Assembly: GCF_014650915.1 (NCBI RefSeq)
Contig: NZ_BMVW01000009.1
Span: forward strand, 124,001 to 188,000
Reading direction: 5' to 3'
DNA: 64,000 nucleotides
Origin: Streptomyces poonensis
GTDB taxonomy: Bacteria > Actinomycetota > Actinomycetes > Streptomycetales > Streptomycetaceae
Part shown: in pieces, positions 42,831 through 51,476 of the stretch
How positions within the stretch are numbered: position 1 is the first letter of the stretch
Layout of the letters: every line of letters begins with the position of its first letter
Notes under the pieces: model-generated
What the model was told of the DNA's origin: nothing
Database searches by the model: none
Seen by the model: only the letters and a program-made list of their open reading frames with translations
Made by a program: the position numbers and the translations under genes

Positions 42831-42968
42831 TCACTGCCGCGGGCCGCCGCACCACGGAGGCGGCGTGGCCGTCCTGCGGGCCACGTCCCGGCGGTGCGCG
42901 GCGCGTTCCGTGCGGCCGCGCAGCCGGTCCTGCAGCCGGTCGGCGAGGGCGATGTCCTCGACAGCCAT
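42831..42968 (-). pseudogene. HPF-like gene with in-frame internal deletion (45 aa)
   Basis: The minus strand reads MAVEDIALADRLQDRLRGRT and ends PPPWCGGPRQ. The first six residues equal the start of the HPF-like protein at 12247 (MTAEDFA) and the rest its C-terminal helix. About 80 codons between are missing without a frame change. Upstream DNA (42969-43080) is also similar to that upstream of 12247, including CAAGACTGCTGCGC, so promoter and gene were duplicated together. Confidence 0.85.
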
Positions 42969-43072
42969 GTGGTCCACTCCTTTTGATCGTTCCGGCAGCC
43001 TCAAGACTGCTGCGCACCGCGCCCCGGCCCCAGGGCCGGCAGACCCCCGGGCCCGGGGCCGACGGTCCCGCC

Positions 43073-45796
43073 TCACCTGCTGTCGCTCATCTCGGTGCCC
43101 TCCAGGGCGGCCCGACCGGCCTCCAGCCGCGCCACCGGAACCCGGAACGGCGAGCAGGAGACGTAGTCCAGGCCGGCGGTGTGGAAGAAGTGCACCGAGT
43201 CGGGGTCGCCGCCGTGTTCGCCGCATACGCCGATCGTCAGGTCCGGCCGGGTCGCGCGGCCCTCGGCGACGGCGATCCGGACCAGGCGGCCCACGCCGTC
43301 GATGTCGAGCGTCTCGAACGGGGATACGGGGAAGACGCCCCGGTCGAGGTAGGCGGAGAAGAACTCCGCCTCGACGTCGTCGCGGGAGAAGCCCCAGGTC
43401 GTCTGGGTGAGGTCGTTGGTGCCGAAGGAGAAGAACTGCGCCTCCTCGGCGATCCGGCCCGCCGTCAGCGCCGCCCGCGGCAGCTCGATCATGGTCCCCA
43501 CCGGGCAGGTGACGGGGACGCCGGCCGCGGCGGAGACGTCGGCCAGCACGCGTTCCACCTCCTCGCGCACGATGAGCAGTTCGCGGACGTCCCCGACGAG
43601 CGGGACCATGATCTCTGCCCGGGGCGTGCCGCCGGCCCGTGTCCGCTCCACCACGGCCTCGCCGATCGCCCGGACCTGCATGGCGACCAGACCGGGCACC
43701 AGCAGGCCGAGGCGCACGCCCCGCAGCCCGAGCATCGGGTTCTCCTCGTGCATCCGGTTCACCGCGGCCAGCAGTTCGGCGTCGTGCGGGTCCGGCAGGT
43801 CGCCGCGGGCCTCGGCGGCGGCGGTGCGTACCGCGAGGTCGGTGCGGTCGGGCAGGAACTCGTGCAGCGGTGGGTCGAGGAGCCGGATGGTGACGGGCAG
43901 GCCGTCCATCGCCTTGAGGATGGCGGTGAAATCCTGCCGCTGGAGCGGCAGGAGGGCCGCCAGGGCCCGTTCGCGCTCGGTGTCCGAAGAGGCCAGGATC
44001 ATGTCCTCGACCAGCTGGCGGCGCTCGCCGAGGAACATGTGCTCGGTACGGCACAGGCCGATGCCCTGCGCGCCGAACCGGCGGGCGCGGGCGGCGTCCT
44101 CGGGAGTGTCGGCGTTGGCCCGCACCTCGAGCCGTCGCACGGCGTCGGCCCGGGCCAGCGCGCGGGCCACCGCGTCGACGACCCCCACCGCCCTCTCGTC
44201 GGTGTCGCCGTTCTCCAGGAAGCGGTCGGTGTCACCGCTCTCCAGGAAGCGCATGACCGCCGAGTCCACCAGCGGCACGGAGCCCGGATACACGGCTCCC
44301 GCGCTGCCGTCCACGGACAGGACCGTGCCTTCCTCGACGACGGTGCCGTCCGGAGTGGTGAAGCGCCGCGCCCGGACGTCCACGGAGAGCTCCTCGGCAC
44401 CGCACACGCACACCTTGCCCATGCCGCGGGCCACCACGGCGGCGTGGCTGGTCTTGCCGCCGCGGCTGGTGAGCACGGCCTGGGCGGCGATCATGCCGGG
44501 CAGGTCGTCGGGGGTGGTCTCCTGGCGGACGAGGACGACCCGCTCGCCGGCCGCGGCGCGCCGTACGGCCTCGGCGGAGTCGAAGACCGCCGCACCCACC
44601 GCGGCACCGGGGGAGGCCGGGACTCCATGGGCGAGCGGAGCGCCGGTCGCCGAGGCGTCGAAGCGTGGGAACATCAGCCGGGCCAGCTCCTCGCCGCTCA
44701 CCCGGGCGAGGCCCTCGTCCGGGGTGATGACTCGCTCGTCGGCCAGTTGCGCGGCGATGGCGAAGGCGGCCTCGGCGGTGCGCTTGCCGACCCGGGTCTG
44801 CAGGATCCACAGCGTGCCGCGTTCGATGGTGAACTCGATGTCGCACAGATCCCGGTAGTGCCGCTCCAAGGTCCGCAGGTGCTCGCGCAGGAGGGCGTAC
44901 GAGCCGGGGTCCAGACGTTCCAGCTCGGTCAGGGGCACGGTGTTGCGGACGCCGGCGACGACGTCCTCGCCCTGGGCGTCGGCCAGGTAGTCGCCGTACG
45001 GGCCGGGGCGTCCGGTGGCCGGGTCGCGGGTGAAGGCGACGCCGCTGCCGGAGTCGGGGCCGAGGTTGCCGAAGACCATGCGCTGTACGGTGACGGCGGT
45101 GCCCAGGTCGTCGGGGATGTGCTCGCGCCGCCGGTACAGGCGGGCCCGCTGCCCGTTCCAGGACGCGAAGACGGCGAGGACCGCCCGGCGCAGCTGCTCG
45201 GCGGGGCACTGCGGGAACCAGTCGCCGGTCTCGTCGTGGATCAGGTTCTTGTAGATCTCCACCAGCCGGGCGAGGTCAGCGGCGCCCAGGTGCACGTCGT
45301 CCGGGATGCCGCGCACGTCCTTCAGCAGCGCGAGTTCCCCCTCGAACAGAGCGGCATCGACGCCCATGACCGTGCTGCCGAACATCTGGAGCAGGCGCCG
45401 GTAGGAGTCCCAGGCGAAGCGTTCGCTGCCGGAGACCTTGGCCAGGCCCAGGACGGAGTCGTCGTTCAGGCCGATGTCGAGGATCGTCTCCATCATGCCG
45501 GGCATGGAGAACCGGGCGCCGGAGCGCACCGACACCAGCAGCGGGTCGTCCGGCTGCCCCAGTCGCCGGCCCGCGGCGGCCTCCAGGGCCGCCAGGTGGT
45601 CGGAGACCTCCCGCCACAAGCCCGCGGGCTCGCCACCGGTGGCGAGGAAGGCCCGGCAGGCCTCGGTGGTGAGGACGAACCCCGGCGGGACGGGCAGCCC
45701 CAGCCGGGTCATCTCGGCCAGGTTCGCTCCCTTGCCGCCGAGCAGGCCGGCCAGGTCACGGCCGCCCTGCGTGAAGTCGTACACATAACGCACCAT
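43073..45796 (-). CDS. ppdK: Pyruvate, phosphate dikinase
   Basis: A 907-residue enzyme interconverting pyruvate + ATP + Pi and PEP + AMP + PPi. In fermentation it can save ATP or make PEP. The N-terminal ATP-grasp domain starts MVRYVYDFTQGGRDLAGLLG and includes SVRSGARFSMPGMMETILDI. The phosphohistidine domain has His451 in SRGGKTSHAAVVARG. The C-terminal PEP domain has RTEHMFLGERR, FSFGTNDLTQTTWG and IGVCGEHGGDP with the acid/base Cys. It is slightly longer than bacterial PPDKs, partly from a 27-bp tandem duplication (44201-44254) in the linker. ATG 45796 follows GAGGAG. A wrecked second copy is at 31102-31791. Confidence 0.96.
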   Translation of the reverse strand: MVRYVYDFTQGGRDLAGLLGGKGANLAEMTRLGLPVPPGFVLTTEACRAFLATGGEPAGLWREVSDHLAALEAAAGRRLGQPDDPLLVSVRSGARFSMPGMMETILDIGLNDDSVLGLAKVSGSERFAWDSYRRLLQMFGSTVMGVDAALFEGELALLKDVRGIPDDVHLGAADLARLVEIYKNLIHDETGDWFPQCPAEQLRRAVLAVFASWNGQRARLYRRREHIPDDLGTAVTVQRMVFGNLGPDSGSGVAFTRDPATGRPGPYGDYLADAQGEDVVAGVRNTVPLTELERLDPGSYALLREHLRTLERHYRDLCDIEFTIERGTLWILQTRVGKRTAEAAFAIAAQLADERVITPDEGLARVSGEELARLMFPRFDASATGAPLAHGVPASPGAAVGAAVFDSAEAVRRAAAGERVVLVRQETTPDDLPGMIAAQAVLTSRGGKTSHAAVVARGMGKVCVCGAEELSVDVRARRFTTPDGTVVEEGTVLSVDGSAGAVYPGSVPLVDSAVMRFLESGDTDRFLENGDTDERAVGVVDAVARALARADAVRRLEVRANADTPEDAARARRFGAQGIGLCRTEHMFLGERRQLVEDMILASSDTERERALAALLPLQRQDFTAILKAMDGLPVTIRLLDPPLHEFLPDRTDLAVRTAAAEARGDLPDPHDAELLAAVNRMHEENPMLGLRGVRLGLLVPGLVAMQVRAIGEAVVERTRAGGTPRAEIMVPLVGDVRELLIVREEVERVLADVSAAAGVPVTCPVGTMIELPRAALTAGRIAEEAQFFSFGTNDLTQTTWGFSRDDVEAEFFSAYLDRGVFPVSPFETLDIDGVGRLVRIAVAEGRATRPDLTIGVCGEHGGDPDSVHFFHTAGLDYVSCSPFRVPVARLEAGRAALEGTEMSDSR
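44201..44254. repeat. 27-bp in-frame tandem duplication inside ppdK
   Basis: Units 44201-44227 and 44228-44254 differ at only a few bases. On the minus strand they add a second copy of a nine-residue segment (FLESGDTDR / FLENGDTDE) after the phosphohistidine domain, in the flexible linker. Confidence 0.8.
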
Positions 45797-45885
45797 GACG
45801 CCGCGCTCCTCAGCTATGGGGGTGGTGATGCCAGCGTCGGACGGTGGCACCGCTTCCCGCGAGGTGCCGGCGGTCCTGCCCCCGG

Positions 45886-45899
45886 GGGCCGGTCGGCCC
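45886..45899. promoter_or_regulatory. DevR/OsdR-like box upstream of ppdK
   Basis: GGGCCGGTCGGCCC in GGGGCCGGTCGGCCCC, 90 bp before ppdK (minus). Confidence 0.7.
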
Positions 45900-45905
45900 C
45901 GGTGC

Positions 45906-45944
45906 CCGCGCTCGGCCCCGCAGGGCCGAGAGGGCCGAGCGCGG
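45906..45944. repeat. Long inverted repeat in the ppdK/USP divergent region
   Basis: CCGCGCTCGGCCC (45906-45918) is the exact complement of GGGCCGAGCGCGG (45932-45944), with a 13-base spacer that itself contains GGGCCGAG. Part of the unit, CGCTCGGCCCCGCAGGGCC, recurs at about 45965-45983. It could be a hairpin or an arrayed operator. Confidence 0.6.
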
Positions 45945-45999
45945 ATCCCTGCCGGGGCTGCACCCGCTCGGCCCCGCAGGGCCCAAAGGGACCCCACCC

Positions 46000-46013
46000 G
46001 GGCTGTACGGCCC
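46000..46013. promoter_or_regulatory. DevR/OsdR-like box upstream of the USP at 46086
   Basis: GGGCTGTACGGCCC, 73 bp before ATG 46086. Confidence 0.6.
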
Positions 46014-46085
46014 CTGGGCCCACGTTCCCGCCGGGAGGAGGCTCGGAGACATCCGCAGGAAACACGGATCCGGAAGGGACACGTC

Positions 46086-47033
46086 ATGCTTCACGACATC
46101 GCCGTGGGGGTCGACGGCTCACCCGCGAGCCTCGCCGCCGCGCACTGGGCGGCCCAGGAGGCCCAGCGGCGGGGAACCGGACTGACCGTGGTGCACGCCT
46201 GGCACCGTCACGTCCACCCCGCGTCGTCCGTTCCCTCCGACCGCACCGAGCACGATTGGGCCGCGCAGACCCTTCGAGAGGCCGTACGCAGCGTCCGCAC
46301 GGCTCATCCCGGTCTGCGGATCACCGAGCGCCTCATGTGCGACGCGACGGCCGACGCCCTGGTCGCCACCGCCGCCGACGCCGACATGCTGGTCCTGGGA
46401 TCCCTCGGCCTGGGTTTCGTGAGCGGCTTCGTCACGGGATCCGTGTCCCAGCGCGTCGTCGCCCGGTCGACCCGCCCCGTGGTGCTGGTGCGGGCGGGGC
46501 GGAGCGCCGCCGACGAGCACCTGCCGGCGGCGGACGGCGTCGCCCCGGAGGAGATCCCCGGGACGCCCTACCGCGAGGTCGTTCTGGGACTGCACGTCGG
46601 CCATCCCTGCGACGAGCTGATCGAGTTCGCCTTCGACGCCGCCCGGCGGCGCGGTACCGGTCTGCGGGTGGTCCATGCCTTCCGGACGCCGTCCCGGTCC
46701 GCGCCCGAACCGTCGGTGACCGTCCCGCCGGTCGTCCCCTCCGAGGGCCCGGCCCTGTACCCGCAGGCACGGGCACAGGCGCAGGCGCACGCGGAAGGCG
46801 TGGTGGGCGCGGTGCTGCGCCCCTGGCGGGAGAGGTACCCGACCGTCCCCGTGACCGAGACGGTCACCGAGGACCGTGCCTCCGTCGCCCTGGTGCACGC
46901 GGCGCAGGACGCCGGGCTCCTCGTGGTGGGCCGCCGCACGAACGGCCACCGGATCGGTGCTCACACGGGTCCGGTCGCCCACGCCGTCCTGCACCACGCC
47001 GGCTGCCCTGTCGCCGTGGTCCCGCACGACTGA
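46086..47033 (+). CDS. Universal stress protein, tandem USP domains
   Basis: A 315-residue, two-domain USP, the longest here because of a Pro/Ala/Gln-rich insertion (QARAQAQAHAEG) in domain 2. Domain 1 starts IAVGVDGSPASLAAAHWAAQEA and keeps the nucleotide motif LGSLGLGFVSGFVTGSVSQ. Domain 2 starts VVLGLHVGHPCDELIEFAFDAA and ends VVGRRTNGHRIGAHTG and AHAVLHHAGCPVAVVPHD, lacking the usual fourth Gly. ATG 46086 follows GGAAGGGA. It is divergent from ppdK, each with its own box. The N-terminal USP remnant at 12479 is closest to this copy. Confidence 0.93.
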   Translation: MLHDIAVGVDGSPASLAAAHWAAQEAQRRGTGLTVVHAWHRHVHPASSVPSDRTEHDWAAQTLREAVRSVRTAHPGLRITERLMCDATADALVATAADADMLVLGSLGLGFVSGFVTGSVSQRVVARSTRPVVLVRAGRSAADEHLPAADGVAPEEIPGTPYREVVLGLHVGHPCDELIEFAFDAARRRGTGLRVVHAFRTPSRSAPEPSVTVPPVVPSEGPALYPQARAQAQAHAEGVVGAVLRPWRERYPTVPVTETVTEDRASVALVHAAQDAGLLVVGRRTNGHRIGAHTGPVAHAVLHHAGCPVAVVPHD

Positions 47034-47109
47034 GCCCACCCTGCTCGGACGCAGTTCCCTGCTGCCGAATCGGCTGCGGTCGGCTGGGCCGAGGCCCGGT
47101 CACCACCCA

Positions 47110-47335
47110 GCCGAGCATTCTCGGCGCCCGCGCCACGGACGGACTTCTTGCCGACACCGACATGGTGCTGCTGGACATCAAGCCCTTCGGTGTCACGATC
47201 CACCGGAGACTGACCGGCCGCCAACTCGCCTCACCTTGAACCTCGCCACCCGTCTCGACCGGCTGGGCAAGCGCATGCGGATCAGGTACGTCCTGCTGCA
47301 GGGCCGGACCGACGAGCAGCGGCTTCACCGGTTGA
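47110..47335 (+). pseudogene. pflA: Pyruvate formate-lyase activase, C-terminal remnant
   Basis: LGARATDGLLADTDMVLLDI, then KPFGVTIHRRLTGRQL, align with intact PflA (LGARATDGLLADTDLVLLDI). After a frame change LTLNLATRLDRLGKRMRIRY and VLLQGRTDEQ follow. The radical-SAM cysteine motif and the N-terminal half are missing, and it stops around 47335 against the nitroreductase remnant. Confidence 0.88.
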
Positions 47336-47600
47336 CGGTCGAAGTCGGCCACGGCCACCCGCGGACCGAGGACCGCGCAGCCCACGGACAGGTGGACGGC
47401 GCTTCCCATCGGATCGCGGCCCCGCGGTGCACAGTGACCCGGGCCTGCACGGTGCGGGCCGGCGGATCGGACCGGAAGCGCCAGGGCCGGGTGTGGTGCG
47501 CGGACGGCGCGGTCACGGCTGCGGTGACCGCGTGCTCCAGCGCCGGGCGGCGAGCGTGGCACTGCTCGGGGAGACCGCCTTCCCGCCCCACGCTCGGGGC
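47325..47600 (-). pseudogene. Acg-like nitroreductase, N-terminal remnant
   Basis: The minus strand reads ALEHAVTAAVTAPSAHHTRP then WRFRSDPPARTVQARVT, matching the start of the intact protein at 36232 (LLAAAVAAPSIHNTQPWRF). A shifted frame continues with VGCAVLGPRVAVADFD, matching VGAAVFNLRVAAEH. It is truncated after about 85 codons, where it meets the pflA remnant. Confidence 0.8.
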
Positions 47601-47844
47601 CGGTACGGCTGGTGGATGCCCTCCTCACCCTTCCTGGGCGGACGGGTGGGGGAGTGACCGTGCGGTCCTGCGGGACTCCGGACGGCGTCGGTCCCCGGGT
47701 GAGGACGAAGGTCCCTCAGCGAAGGGGCTGTTCGGCTTCGCGTCTGCGCCCATCGGCACCCGGCGTGGGACCGGCCCCAGCAGCCACAGTGAAGGTGTCA
47801 GAAACCAACCGGACCGACCGGACCAACCCCGAAGGATCACCATC

Positions 47845-48477
47845 ATGGCCGTGCACCAGCACTCCCACCGCAGTGCGGACCTCCACCTGCCGTTCTTCCG
47901 CAGGAACCGGACCGCCGCCGCCCCCGAGTCCGCCGCCGTGTCGGCACACAGCGACACCCACACCGCACGGGCCTACGTCTTCGCCTCGGCACGCCTGCTG
48001 ATGGGCTTCGTCTTCCTGTGGGCCTTCCTCGACAAGACCTTCGGCCTCGGCTACAGCACCCAGTCCGGCAAGGGCTGGATCGACGGCGGCTCGCCCACCG
48101 AGGGCTTCCTCGGCCACGTCGCAGTCGGGCCGATGGAGTCCACCTTCCACGCGTGGGCCGGCGCCGCCTGGGCGGACTGGCTGTTCATGCTGGGCCTGCT
48201 CGGCGTCGGACTGGCACTGACCGCCGGGGTGGCCCTGCGCCTCGCGGCCGTCGCGGGCACCGTGATGATGGCGCTTATGTGGGTGGCCGAGTGGCCACCG
48301 GCGCAGCACCTGTCGGACGGCTCCCCGAGCATGTCGACGAACCCGTTCGCCGACTACCACCTCGTCTACGCCATGGTGCTCATCGCCCTCGCCGTCGCCT
48401 CCGCCGGCGACACCCTCGGCCTCGGACGGCTGTGGGCCCGGCTCCCGTTCGTCCGCGGCAACGGATGGCTCCGCTGA
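47845..48477 (+). CDS. DoxX-like membrane protein
   Basis: A 210-residue protein. Residues 1-40 are soluble and His/Ala-rich, followed by four membrane helices: YVFASARLLMGFVFLWAFLD, WADWLFMLGLLGVGLALTAG, LAAVAGTVMMALMWVAEWPP and VYAMVLIALAVASAGDTLGL. Between helices 1 and 2 lies a conserved loop GLGYSTQSGKGWIDGGSPTEG. The family (DoxX/thiosulfate-quinone oxidoreductase-like) is linked to membrane redox reactions, but the role here is unknown. ATG 47845 follows GAAGGA. Two fragments of related genes lie at 24841 and 40360. Confidence 0.85.
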   Translation: MAVHQHSHRSADLHLPFFRRNRTAAAPESAAVSAHSDTHTARAYVFASARLLMGFVFLWAFLDKTFGLGYSTQSGKGWIDGGSPTEGFLGHVAVGPMESTFHAWAGAAWADWLFMLGLLGVGLALTAGVALRLAAVAGTVMMALMWVAEWPPAQHLSDGSPSMSTNPFADYHLVYAMVLIALAVASAGDTLGLGRLWARLPFVRGNGWLR

Positions 48478-48531
48478 ACAGCACCGGTGCGGTGGGCCCG
48501 CCGACGGACCCACCGCACCGGCCCGCCGACG

Positions 48532-48545
48532 GGGCCGGTCGGCCC
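48532..48545. promoter_or_regulatory. DevR/OsdR-like box (distal), USP-adh-USP operon
   Basis: GGGCCGGTCGGCCC, 85 bp before ATG 48630. Confidence 0.7.
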
Positions 48546-48551
48546 CGGCCG

Positions 48552-48565
48552 GGGACCAGCGGCCC
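48552..48565. promoter_or_regulatory. DevR/OsdR-like box (proximal), USP-adh-USP operon
   Basis: GGGACCAGCGGCCC, 65 bp before ATG 48630. Centre spacing of 20 bp to the distal box, the same as the pair at 18550/18570. Confidence 0.75.
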
Positions 48566-48629
48566 CTGCCCCGCGAACCCGCTGAACACGACACTGACAC
48601 CGCACCACCCCACACAGGAGGAGGGCACC

Positions 48630-49535
48630 ATGCCCCGCACCATCACCGTAGGACTCGACGGCTCGCCCGAGAGCCGGGCCGCCGCCGAGTGGGCGGCCCG
48701 CGAGGCGAAGCTGCGCGACCTGCCGGTCAAGCTGGTCCACGTGTGGCAGCCGGTGCCGGAGCCGATGGCCCAGGCCCCGCTCCTCGGCGCCGAGACCCAC
48801 CAGCACTGGACCGAGCGCATCCCCCGGGAGGCCGCCGAGGGCCTGAGGCTGCGTCACCCCGGAGTGGAGGTGAGCACCGAGCAGCGCCCGGGCACGCCGG
48901 CCGACGTCCTGGTGGACGCCGCCCGCGACGCGGAACTGCTGGTCCTCGGCTCCCGCGCGCTGAGCGGACTCGGCGGCTTCCTGGTCGGGTCCGTCGGACA
49001 GGCCGTGGTCGCCCGCACCGAGGCACCGGTGGTCCTCGTGCGCGCCGGTGAACAGGCCGCCGAGGAACACGTCATGGACCCCGTCGGCATCCCGTCGGCC
49101 GCCACCGCGTTCCGGCCCGTCGTCCTCGGCCTCGACACCGACCACCCCGACGACACGGTGCTCGCCTTCGCCTTCGAGGAGGCACAGCGCCGCAGGACCG
49201 CCCTGCACGCCGTCCAGGTCTGGAACCTGCCGCCGTACACCGTCTACAGCCTGGCCGCCGGGGTCGACCTGCACGCCGAGGCCGCCCGCCAGTGGGCGGC
49301 CGAACTGACCGACGTACTGCGGCCCTGGCGGCAGAAGTACCCGGACGTGGAGGTCGTGGAGGTGTCCCGCACCGGCAGTCCCGCCGCCCGCATCGTCGAC
49401 GCCGCCCGCGAGGCCTCCCTCGTCGTGGTCGGCCGGCGGATCCGCCGCAGCCCCTTCGGCGTCCACATCGGCTCGGTCACCCACGCGGTGCTGCACCACT
49501 CCAGCGCCCCCGTCGCCGTCGTCGCGCACGACTGA
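48630..49535 (+). CDS. Universal stress protein, tandem USP domains
   Basis: A 301-residue, two-domain USP closely related to that at 18657. Domain 1 starts ITVGLDGSPESRAAAEWAAREA. Its nucleotide motif reads LGSRALSGLGGFLVGSVG, where the second Gly of G-2x-G is Ala. Domain 2 starts VVLGLDTDHPDDTVLAFAFEEA and ends VVGRRIRRSPFGVHIGSV, also degenerate. ATP binding is therefore less certain than for other copies. ATG 48630 follows AGGAGGAGGG. It is first in an operon with adh copy 2 (43 bp gap) and another USP, behind two boxes. Confidence 0.93.
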   Translation: MPRTITVGLDGSPESRAAAEWAAREAKLRDLPVKLVHVWQPVPEPMAQAPLLGAETHQHWTERIPREAAEGLRLRHPGVEVSTEQRPGTPADVLVDAARDAELLVLGSRALSGLGGFLVGSVGQAVVARTEAPVVLVRAGEQAAEEHVMDPVGIPSAATAFRPVVLGLDTDHPDDTVLAFAFEEAQRRRTALHAVQVWNLPPYTVYSLAAGVDLHAEAARQWAAELTDVLRPWRQKYPDVEVVEVSRTGSPAARIVDAAREASLVVVGRRIRRSPFGVHIGSVTHAVLHHSSAPVAVVAHD

Positions 49536-49578
49536 CCCGGCCGACCACGGAAAGTCGACCACGGAATGAGGAACCGTC

Positions 49579-50601
49579 ATGAAGGCAGCGGTCGTACGGG
49601 CGTTCGGCGAGCCCTTGGTCATCGAGGAGCGCCCCGACCCCGAGCCCGGCCCCGGCCAGGTCCGCATCCGCGTGGAGGCGTCCGGGCTGTGCCACACCGA
49701 CATCCACGCCGCGCACGGCGACTGGCCCGTGAAGCCCACCCCGCCGTTCGTACCCGGGCACGAGGGGGTCGGCCTGGTGGAGAAGCTCGGGGCGGGCGTC
49801 ACCCATCTCACCGTGGGTCGGCGGGTCGCCGTGCCGTGGCTCGGCCGGGCCTGCGGGCGGTGCGAGCACTGCCTGTCCGGCTGGGAGACGCTGTGCGAGC
49901 AGCAGATCAACACCGGCTACGGCTGCGACGGCGGGTACGCGGAGAAGATGCTGGCCTGGGCCGACTTCGCCCAGACCGTGCCGGAAGGGATCTCCGCCCT
50001 CGAGGCCGCCCCGTTGACCTGCGCGGGTGTGACGACGTACAAGGCGCTCAAGGTCGCCGGCGTCCGGCCCACGCAGCTCGTCGCGGTCTCCGGCGTGGGC
50101 GGCCTCGGCCATCTCGCGGTGCAGTACGCCAAGATCGCCGGGGCGCAGGTGGCCGCCATCGACGTCACCGACGACAAGCTGGAACTCGCCCGGGAACTCG
50201 GTGCCGACTTCGTCATCGACGCCCGCACCCAGGACGTCGGCGCGGAGCTGAAGCGGCTCGGCGGCGCGCACGCCGCCCTCGCGCTCGCCGTGAACCCGGC
50301 CGCCTTCGAAGCCCTCAACTCCGGGCTGCGGCGCGGCGGCAAGCTGGTCATGGTGGCCCTGCCGGCACACGGCACGATCCAGGTCCCGATCTTCGACACC
50401 GTACTCAACGGCAACTCGGTGGTCGGTTCGATCGTCGGTACCCGACAGGACCTCGCCGAGGTCTTCCGACTGCACGCGGCGGGCCGGACGAGGGTCGTTC
50501 ACGAGACCCGTCCGCTGGCCGCCGTCAACGAGTCGATCGACGAGGTGCTGCGCGGCCAGGTCAAGGCCCGCATCGTGTTCGATCTCGGCACAGGACGGTG
50601 A
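49579..50601 (+). CDS. adhP: Zinc-dependent alcohol dehydrogenase (AdhP-like, copy 2)
   Basis: A 340-residue enzyme interconverting acetaldehyde and ethanol. Catalytic zinc ligands lie in GLCHTDIHAAHGDW and VPGHEGVGLVE. Structural zinc is bound by CGRCEHCLSGWETLC, and the NAD fold is VSGVGGLGHLAVQYAK. ATG 49579 follows GAGGAA. The gene lies between two USPs in one transcription unit, and its stop overlaps a GTG that could be an alternative start of the next USP. It is nearly colinear with copy 1 at 31905-32915. Confidence 0.94.
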   Translation: MKAAVVRAFGEPLVIEERPDPEPGPGQVRIRVEASGLCHTDIHAAHGDWPVKPTPPFVPGHEGVGLVEKLGAGVTHLTVGRRVAVPWLGRACGRCEHCLSGWETLCEQQINTGYGCDGGYAEKMLAWADFAQTVPEGISALEAAPLTCAGVTTYKALKVAGVRPTQLVAVSGVGGLGHLAVQYAKIAGAQVAAIDVTDDKLELARELGADFVIDARTQDVGAELKRLGGAHAALALAVNPAAFEALNSGLRRGGKLVMVALPAHGTIQVPIFDTVLNGNSVVGSIVGTRQDLAEVFRLHAAGRTRVVHETRPLAAVNESIDEVLRGQVKARIVFDLGTGR

Positions 50602-50606
50602 GGGCG

Positions 50607-51476
50607 ATGGTGAGCCTCCCCCTGGTGGTGGGCGTCGACGGTTCCGAGCCCAGCCTGCGGGCCGTCGACTGGGCAGCAGACGAGGCCGCCCTGCGCGGGG
50701 CGCCCCTGCGCGTGGTGTACGCCTCCCTGTGGGAGCGGTACGAGGGTGCCGCGCTCGCACCGGAGATCGGCGAGCCATCTGGGCACGTGACCGCCGAGGA
50801 CATCCTCGGTGCCGCCGCCCGCCGGGCCCGGCGCCGCCACACCGACCTGTCCGTGACCACCGCGGTGGTGCCCGAGGAACCCGAATACGTCCTGATGCGC
50901 GAGAGCCGCAACGCCACCGCCGTGATCGTCGGCCACCGCGGGCGCAGCGACCTCACCGAGCTGCTGCTGGGCTCCGTCAGCCTGACCGTGGCCACCCACG
51001 CCCACTGCCCGGTCGTCGTACTCCGCGGCAGCCACGACAACCGGGCCGCGGCGGGACGGCACGGCCGTATCGCCGTCGGCGTGGCCGGCGACGCGCCGAC
51101 GGCGGCGGTGCGCTTCGCCCAGGAGGAGGCGCGGCGGCGCGGTGTCCCGCTCGAGGCGGTACGGGCCTGGCGGTGCCCCGTGCACGACACGGCCGACCAC
51201 CCCCTGCTCGCGGGCCATCCGGAGCGACTGCACGAGGAACGGGCCGTACGGGAACTGGAGGCCGCCCTCCGGGACACCCCGCCCGACGTGAAGGTGCACC
51301 GGCGCACCGTCGAAGGCCCCGCCCGCCGGGTGCTCCTCGCCGTCTCGCACGAGGCAGACCTCCTGGTCGTCGGCCGGCGCCGCCCCCAGCACCTCGGACC
51401 CCACCTCGGGCGGGTCGCCCACACGGTCCTGCACCACTCCGGCTGCCCGGTCGCGGTCGTGCCCGACCTGTCCTGA
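50607..51476 (+). CDS. Universal stress protein, tandem USP domains
   Basis: A 289-residue USP. Domain 1 starts LVVGVDGSEPSLRAVDWAADEA, followed by the distinctive VVYASLWERYEG, and has an intact nucleotide motif VGHRGRSDLTELLLGSVS. Domain 2 starts IAVGVAGDAPTAAVRFAQEEA, has RAWRCPVHDTADHPLLAGHP and ends in a degenerate VVGRRRPQHLGPHLGRVAH. ATG 50607 is behind GGTGAGGG; GTG 50598 overlapping the adh stop is an alternative giving three more residues. It forms a subfamily with the USP at 60181. Confidence 0.93.
   Translation: MVSLPLVVGVDGSEPSLRAVDWAADEAALRGAPLRVVYASLWERYEGAALAPEIGEPSGHVTAEDILGAAARRARRRHTDLSVTTAVVPEEPEYVLMRESRNATAVIVGHRGRSDLTELLLGSVSLTVATHAHCPVVVLRGSHDNRAAAGRHGRIAVGVAGDAPTAAVRFAQEEARRRGVPLEAVRAWRCPVHDTADHPLLAGHPERLHEERAVRELEAALRDTPPDVKVHRRTVEGPARRVLLAVSHEADLLVVGRRRPQHLGPHLGRVAHTVLHHSGCPVAVVPDLS

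Noticed and set aside
45901..46020. Possible CRISPR-like repeat cluster
   Set aside because: Repeats are irregular, overlapping palindromes without uniform spacers; better explained by operators and hairpins.
42461..47239. Very long plus-strand open frame (about 1590 codons) across the PPDK region
   Set aside because: It is antisense to the clearly recognised ppdK; its translation is low-complexity Gly/Arg/Val-rich with no domain. A GC-rich shadow frame.
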